A DNA stretch of 26,568 nucleotides from Acidobacteriota bacterium. GTDB lineage: Bacteria > Acidobacteriota > Terriglobia > UBA7540. Within the stretch, counting starts at the first letter, position 1. Each line of letters starts with the position of its first letter. Both the position numbers and the translations under genes were made by a program. Below, one piece after another: positions 24,291 to 26,568 of the stretch. The stretch spans positions 1-26,568 of the forward strand of contig JAKASC010000004.1 of NCBI GenBank assembly GCA_021828245.1, in the 5' to 3' direction. The notes under the pieces were generated by a model that worked only from the letters and a program-made list of their open reading frames with translations, searched no databases and was not told the origin of the DNA.

Positions 24291-25342
24291 CAGTGAGAGG
24301 CCGCCTCCGTGGGCCCTGCGGCTTTCGAAAGCTCAACCACGGCCGATCTCCGGGCGAGACATGCTGGCTCCCATGTCCTGAATAGCAGACAGAGCCGGCT
24401 TGGATTGCCCTTAATCCGGGAAATGTCTTTGACGAAGAAGGCGGCGGGCGATAAGTTACTGCACTTGGGCCGATTGAGAACGCCCAGCCCCATGAGCGAG
24501 GTGACGGAGACCGCCGGGTGTCGGATCCCGCCGGCGAGGTCTGCCACCACGAGAGACACGGTCCCCTCGAAGGCGTCCGCAAAAGCGATGTTGTCCTTGT
24601 CGAGCCAAAAGAGCCGATTGGACGCCGGGAGGTGGACGGGAGCGTTCAAATCCGCAACCAAGTTTTCCCCGGCAGCATTGGTTGCTCCCGGAGGATAGAT
24701 CGGCCAGCCCGCGTCATACGTCACGCCCGGCTCGAAACGGGGCCGATTGTAGTCGGGGCCTCGGGTTAAATCGTAAACAAGGTACTCCTCGCTGACCGAT
24801 ACGGGGCCCGGATGCTCCGGAAAGGCCTTAATGAACGCTAGGAATCGGTGCCCTGGGGAAATCGTCGGCCTGAAGCAGAGGAAGTGGTCGACGATGCCAC
24901 CACCGGGGAGCCTGACGAGGTAGGCGCCGGAAATGCTCGACGCTGCACGGGTCAGGAGGAGGGCCCGACCCCTGCCCACCAAGTCGGCCTCGTCTATCTG
25001 GGCGGCGAAAAACGTCGAGCCGTTCGAGGTGAGGGTGAAATGGGATGCCGAGTGCGTGCTGCGGTTCAGGACGCGGAAGGTAAATTGCATTACCGGCGAC
25101 CCGAGGCGGCTCCACTTGGACAGCGTTAGCTTCCAGCCCGCTGACTTGTCGGAAACGGCACGCTGACTAACAAAGAAGGAGTCGTAGCTTGGCGCCGGGA
25201 GCGGTTTCGCCTGCGAGCATGCCACCTCTCCAGTCCTCTGCGCCGGGCCCCGAGCGGGCGCTGGGGCTGCCAGGAGCAGCAGGGCTGCTCCGGCGGCGGC
25301 CGCTGCTGAGTGACGACGAGCAGCGATGCTCAGTCCCATCAT
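24290..25342 (-). CDS. Gene B1: secreted protein of unknown family
   Basis: It is 350 residues from the ATG at 25342 (a second ATG follows at once; a GTG at 25387, directly after the gene A stop, would add 15 residues). The signal peptide is SAAAAAGAALLLLAAPAPARG. Motifs shared with B2 are 'FTLTSNGSTFFAAQID', 'HFLCFRPTISPGHRFLAFIK', 'SEEYLVYDLTRGP', 'WPIYPPGATNAAGEN', 'SNRLFWLDKDNIAFADAFEG' and 'LVVADLAGGIRHP'. No enzyme motif, lipobox or membrane segment is apparent after the signal. It follows gene A by 45 bases and is probably co-transcribed with it. Its last residues (PTEAASH) look like read-through past the conserved end into A2-derived sequence. Confidence 0.78.
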   Translation of the reverse strand: MMGLSIAARRHSAAAAAGAALLLLAAPAPARGPAQRTGEVACSQAKPLPAPSYDSFFVSQRAVSDKSAGWKLTLSKWSRLGSPVMQFTFRVLNRSTHSASHFTLTSNGSTFFAAQIDEADLVGRGRALLLTRAASSISGAYLVRLPGGGIVDHFLCFRPTISPGHRFLAFIKAFPEHPGPVSVSEEYLVYDLTRGPDYNRPRFEPGVTYDAGWPIYPPGATNAAGENLVADLNAPVHLPASNRLFWLDKDNIAFADAFEGTVSLVVADLAGGIRHPAVSVTSLMGLGVLNRPKCSNLSPAAFFVKDISRIKGNPSRLCLLFRTWEPACLARRSAVVELSKAAGPTEAASH

Positions 25343-25495
25343 CTGGGCGCACACTCCAATTCTGGCCTTACCTTGGCCCCTCCGCACCTAGCGGTTGATC
25401 CGAATCGTCTGAAAATTGCCAAGGCTGCCTATGCTCCCGGGCTCGCACGCGTTACTCGTATTGTAGTCGTCCACATGCGCCGCCCCCGTGCAGGC
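25292..25495. repeat. Array repeat, copy 2 (204 bp)
   Basis: This is the partner of 22835-23038. It covers the end of gene A, the A-B spacer and the start of gene B1, so here both genes are intact across the repeat. Confidence 0.88.
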
Positions 25496-26568
25496 GCTGC
25501 ATCTGTCCGTCACTGTCTTCACCGTTCCCGCGTCGCTGCCAAGCCCGACAATGAGTATCTGATCGCCACACGACAACGGGTGGTTATTGGACGAGAGGTC
25601 CGCTGCGACGGTGGTGTTGCTGAGGGAGCCCCCGGCACAGGCTGGCTGAATCGAGCTAACCTCTCGGAAGTAGTTCATGTTTCCTCCGGGTGGGGCGCTG
25701 CATCCGGCCAGGTATTCCTGGATTAACCCGTAGTTGTTGGTCGCCCCGCTTCCGTTTATCCATGCCTGGCTTATGAACGCGCTTATCAGGCTAACCGTTG
25801 ACCAGGGGCACGCGGTCGGCCCGGTGGTCAGGTAGGCCGTGGCGGGGCTGCCTGTGCACTGCGATTCGGCGGGCGTATTGTACTGCGTGTGCAAATAGGT
25901 TCCCAGCACATTAAAGTTGTCGCTGTAGCTGGTGCTGTCGTTTACGTCGTCAACCCTCCATGTGGCCGAGACCCCGCTATACTGGCCCGTTACCAGCCCG
26001 CCGAGGCTGGGATTGAAGGTGTAACCGCCGGGGCCCTCCGTCTGATCGGCGATGTCGGCGTTGCCGCCCGGCCCGTTCCAAGTTACCGTCAGAGTCCCAC
26101 TGGCGGTCGCCGAGCCGGTGCTCAGCGTGACACTCACCTGGTCCGACGGCAGGTCAACGGACGTGATCACGACATTGCCGACCGTGGCATTAGAGCCGGC
26201 GCTGGGTTGGCCCGTGGGGCAGACCGGGTCCGTACCGCTGCAATACTGTCCGGTGCTGATTTCGACGGTCGTGCTGAACGTCGCTATGATGGAGCACGCT
26301 CCCGGCATGATGGCCGTGGCTAATCCGTTTGAGTTCACCGTCATCACCGATGTGTCGGTGCTTGACCAGGTGGCCGAGGGGTACACGACGTCGCCGTTGG
26401 AATCCGTCGCTTCGAAGGTGAGTTGCATGCTGTCACCGACCGGGCAGTATATCGGGTTGGGCACGACCGCCGGGTTCGAGTAGCCGCAGCAGGTAATGCA
26501 GGTCACGCCGCAGGTGGCCGTCTCAACGTTGAATGTTCCGCCCGCCGCGACCAGCGTGAGCGGCGCCG
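25388..26568 (-). CDS. Gene A1: large surface-type protein with Ig-like domain (5' end outside window)
   Basis: The frame is open to the right edge, so only the last roughly 393 residues are present. It contains a bacterial Ig-like (Big_2) domain: 'MQLTFEATDSNGDVVYPSAT', 'WSSTDTSVMTVNSNGLATAI' and 'PGACSIIATF', preceded by a Cys-rich piece (TCGVTCITCCGY). A Ser/Thr/Gly-rich beta stretch follows. The C-terminal part has many Cys (QYNTPAESQC, ACPWSTVSLI, SCGDQILIVG) and ends in TVTDRCSACTGAAHVDDYN, then TIRINR. That last region recalls double-psi beta-barrel (3D/expansin-like) sequences with 'VTD.C..C....D', which is only a suggestion. It is probably exported, disulfide-bonded and surface-exposed. 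Confidence 0.75.
   Translation of the reverse strand, partial: APLTLVAAGGTFNVETATCGVTCITCCGYSNPAVVPNPIYCPVGDSMQLTFEATDSNGDVVYPSATWSSTDTSVMTVNSNGLATAIMPGACSIIATFSTTVEISTGQYCSGTDPVCPTGQPSAGSNATVGNVVITSVDLPSDQVSVTLSTGSATASGTLTVTWNGPGGNADIADQTEGPGGYTFNPSLGGLVTGQYSGVSATWRVDDVNDSTSYSDNFNVLGTYLHTQYNTPAESQCTGSPATAYLTTGPTACPWSTVSLISAFISQAWINGSGATNNYGLIQEYLAGCSAPPGGNMNYFREVSSIQPACAGGSLSNTTVAADLSSNNHPLSCGDQILIVGLGSDAGTVKTVTDRCSACTGAAHVDDYNTSNACEPGSIGSLGNFQTIRINR

Noticed and set aside
1..26568. CRISPR array, tRNA, rRNA, prophage or known defence system
   Set aside because: No regularly spaced repeats, cloverleaf or rRNA-like sequence, phage structural genes or defence-gene motifs were seen.

Overview
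The window looks like a chromosomal segment of a soil-type Acidobacteriota. That is an inference from gene content: a very large Oar/CarboxypepD_reg-type TonB-dependent receptor followed by a TPR protein, a PQQ-like beta-propeller protein, a Tat-exported xylose-isomerase-like TIM-barrel protein and a Cys-motif GMC oxidoreductase. No rRNA, tRNA or CRISPR array was seen.

Positions 1-12332 hold a sugar/sugar-acid catabolic locus. On the minus strand lie a PQQ-like propeller protein (own promoter), and a DapA-family aldolase overlapping an SDR oxidoreductase. Divergently, a tight plus-strand operon (4102-11371) encodes a mandelate-racemase-type enolase-superfamily dehydratase, an SDR, an aldehyde dehydrogenase, a second SDR, a DUF4432 aldose-epimerase-like protein, a Gfo/Idh/MocA oxidoreductase and a TIM-barrel epimerase, mostly with 4-10 base overlaps. 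A FadR-type GntR regulator follows at 11622. A nearly identical promoter/operator block (TTGACA, then ATTATAGATTAT, then TTACTGTTTA) lies in front of both the operon (3801-3846) and the regulator (11447-11491), suggesting an autoregulated regulon. The enzymes fit a non-phosphorylative route: sugar dehydrogenase, acid dehydratase, cleavage of a 2-keto-3-deoxy acid, aldehyde oxidation. The substrate is not known and no lactonase is visible.

Positions 12544-20802 hold the likely uptake and periplasmic part: a 1223-residue TonB-dependent receptor, a strong 12-bp-stem hairpin, a secreted TPR protein, a Tat-signal TIM-barrel epimerase, and a convergent GMC flavoprotein with a CxxCxxCxxxC motif.

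Positions 20803-22856 are a mobile-element block: an apparently intact IS110-family transposase (DEDD residues plus the Ser motif) with a long non-coding leader that is a candidate bridge-RNA locus, and a truncated IS3-type OrfA.

Positions 22835-26568 (minus strand) are a decayed tandem array of two secreted-protein genes, here called A (Ig-like domain plus a Cys-containing C-terminal domain) and B (unknown family). Three A tails, two full B genes and one B start remain. A 204-bp block spanning the A tail and B start is duplicated almost exactly at 22835-23038 and 25292-25495. The OrfA fragment is fused into the third B copy. This paralogue array is the least explained part of the window.
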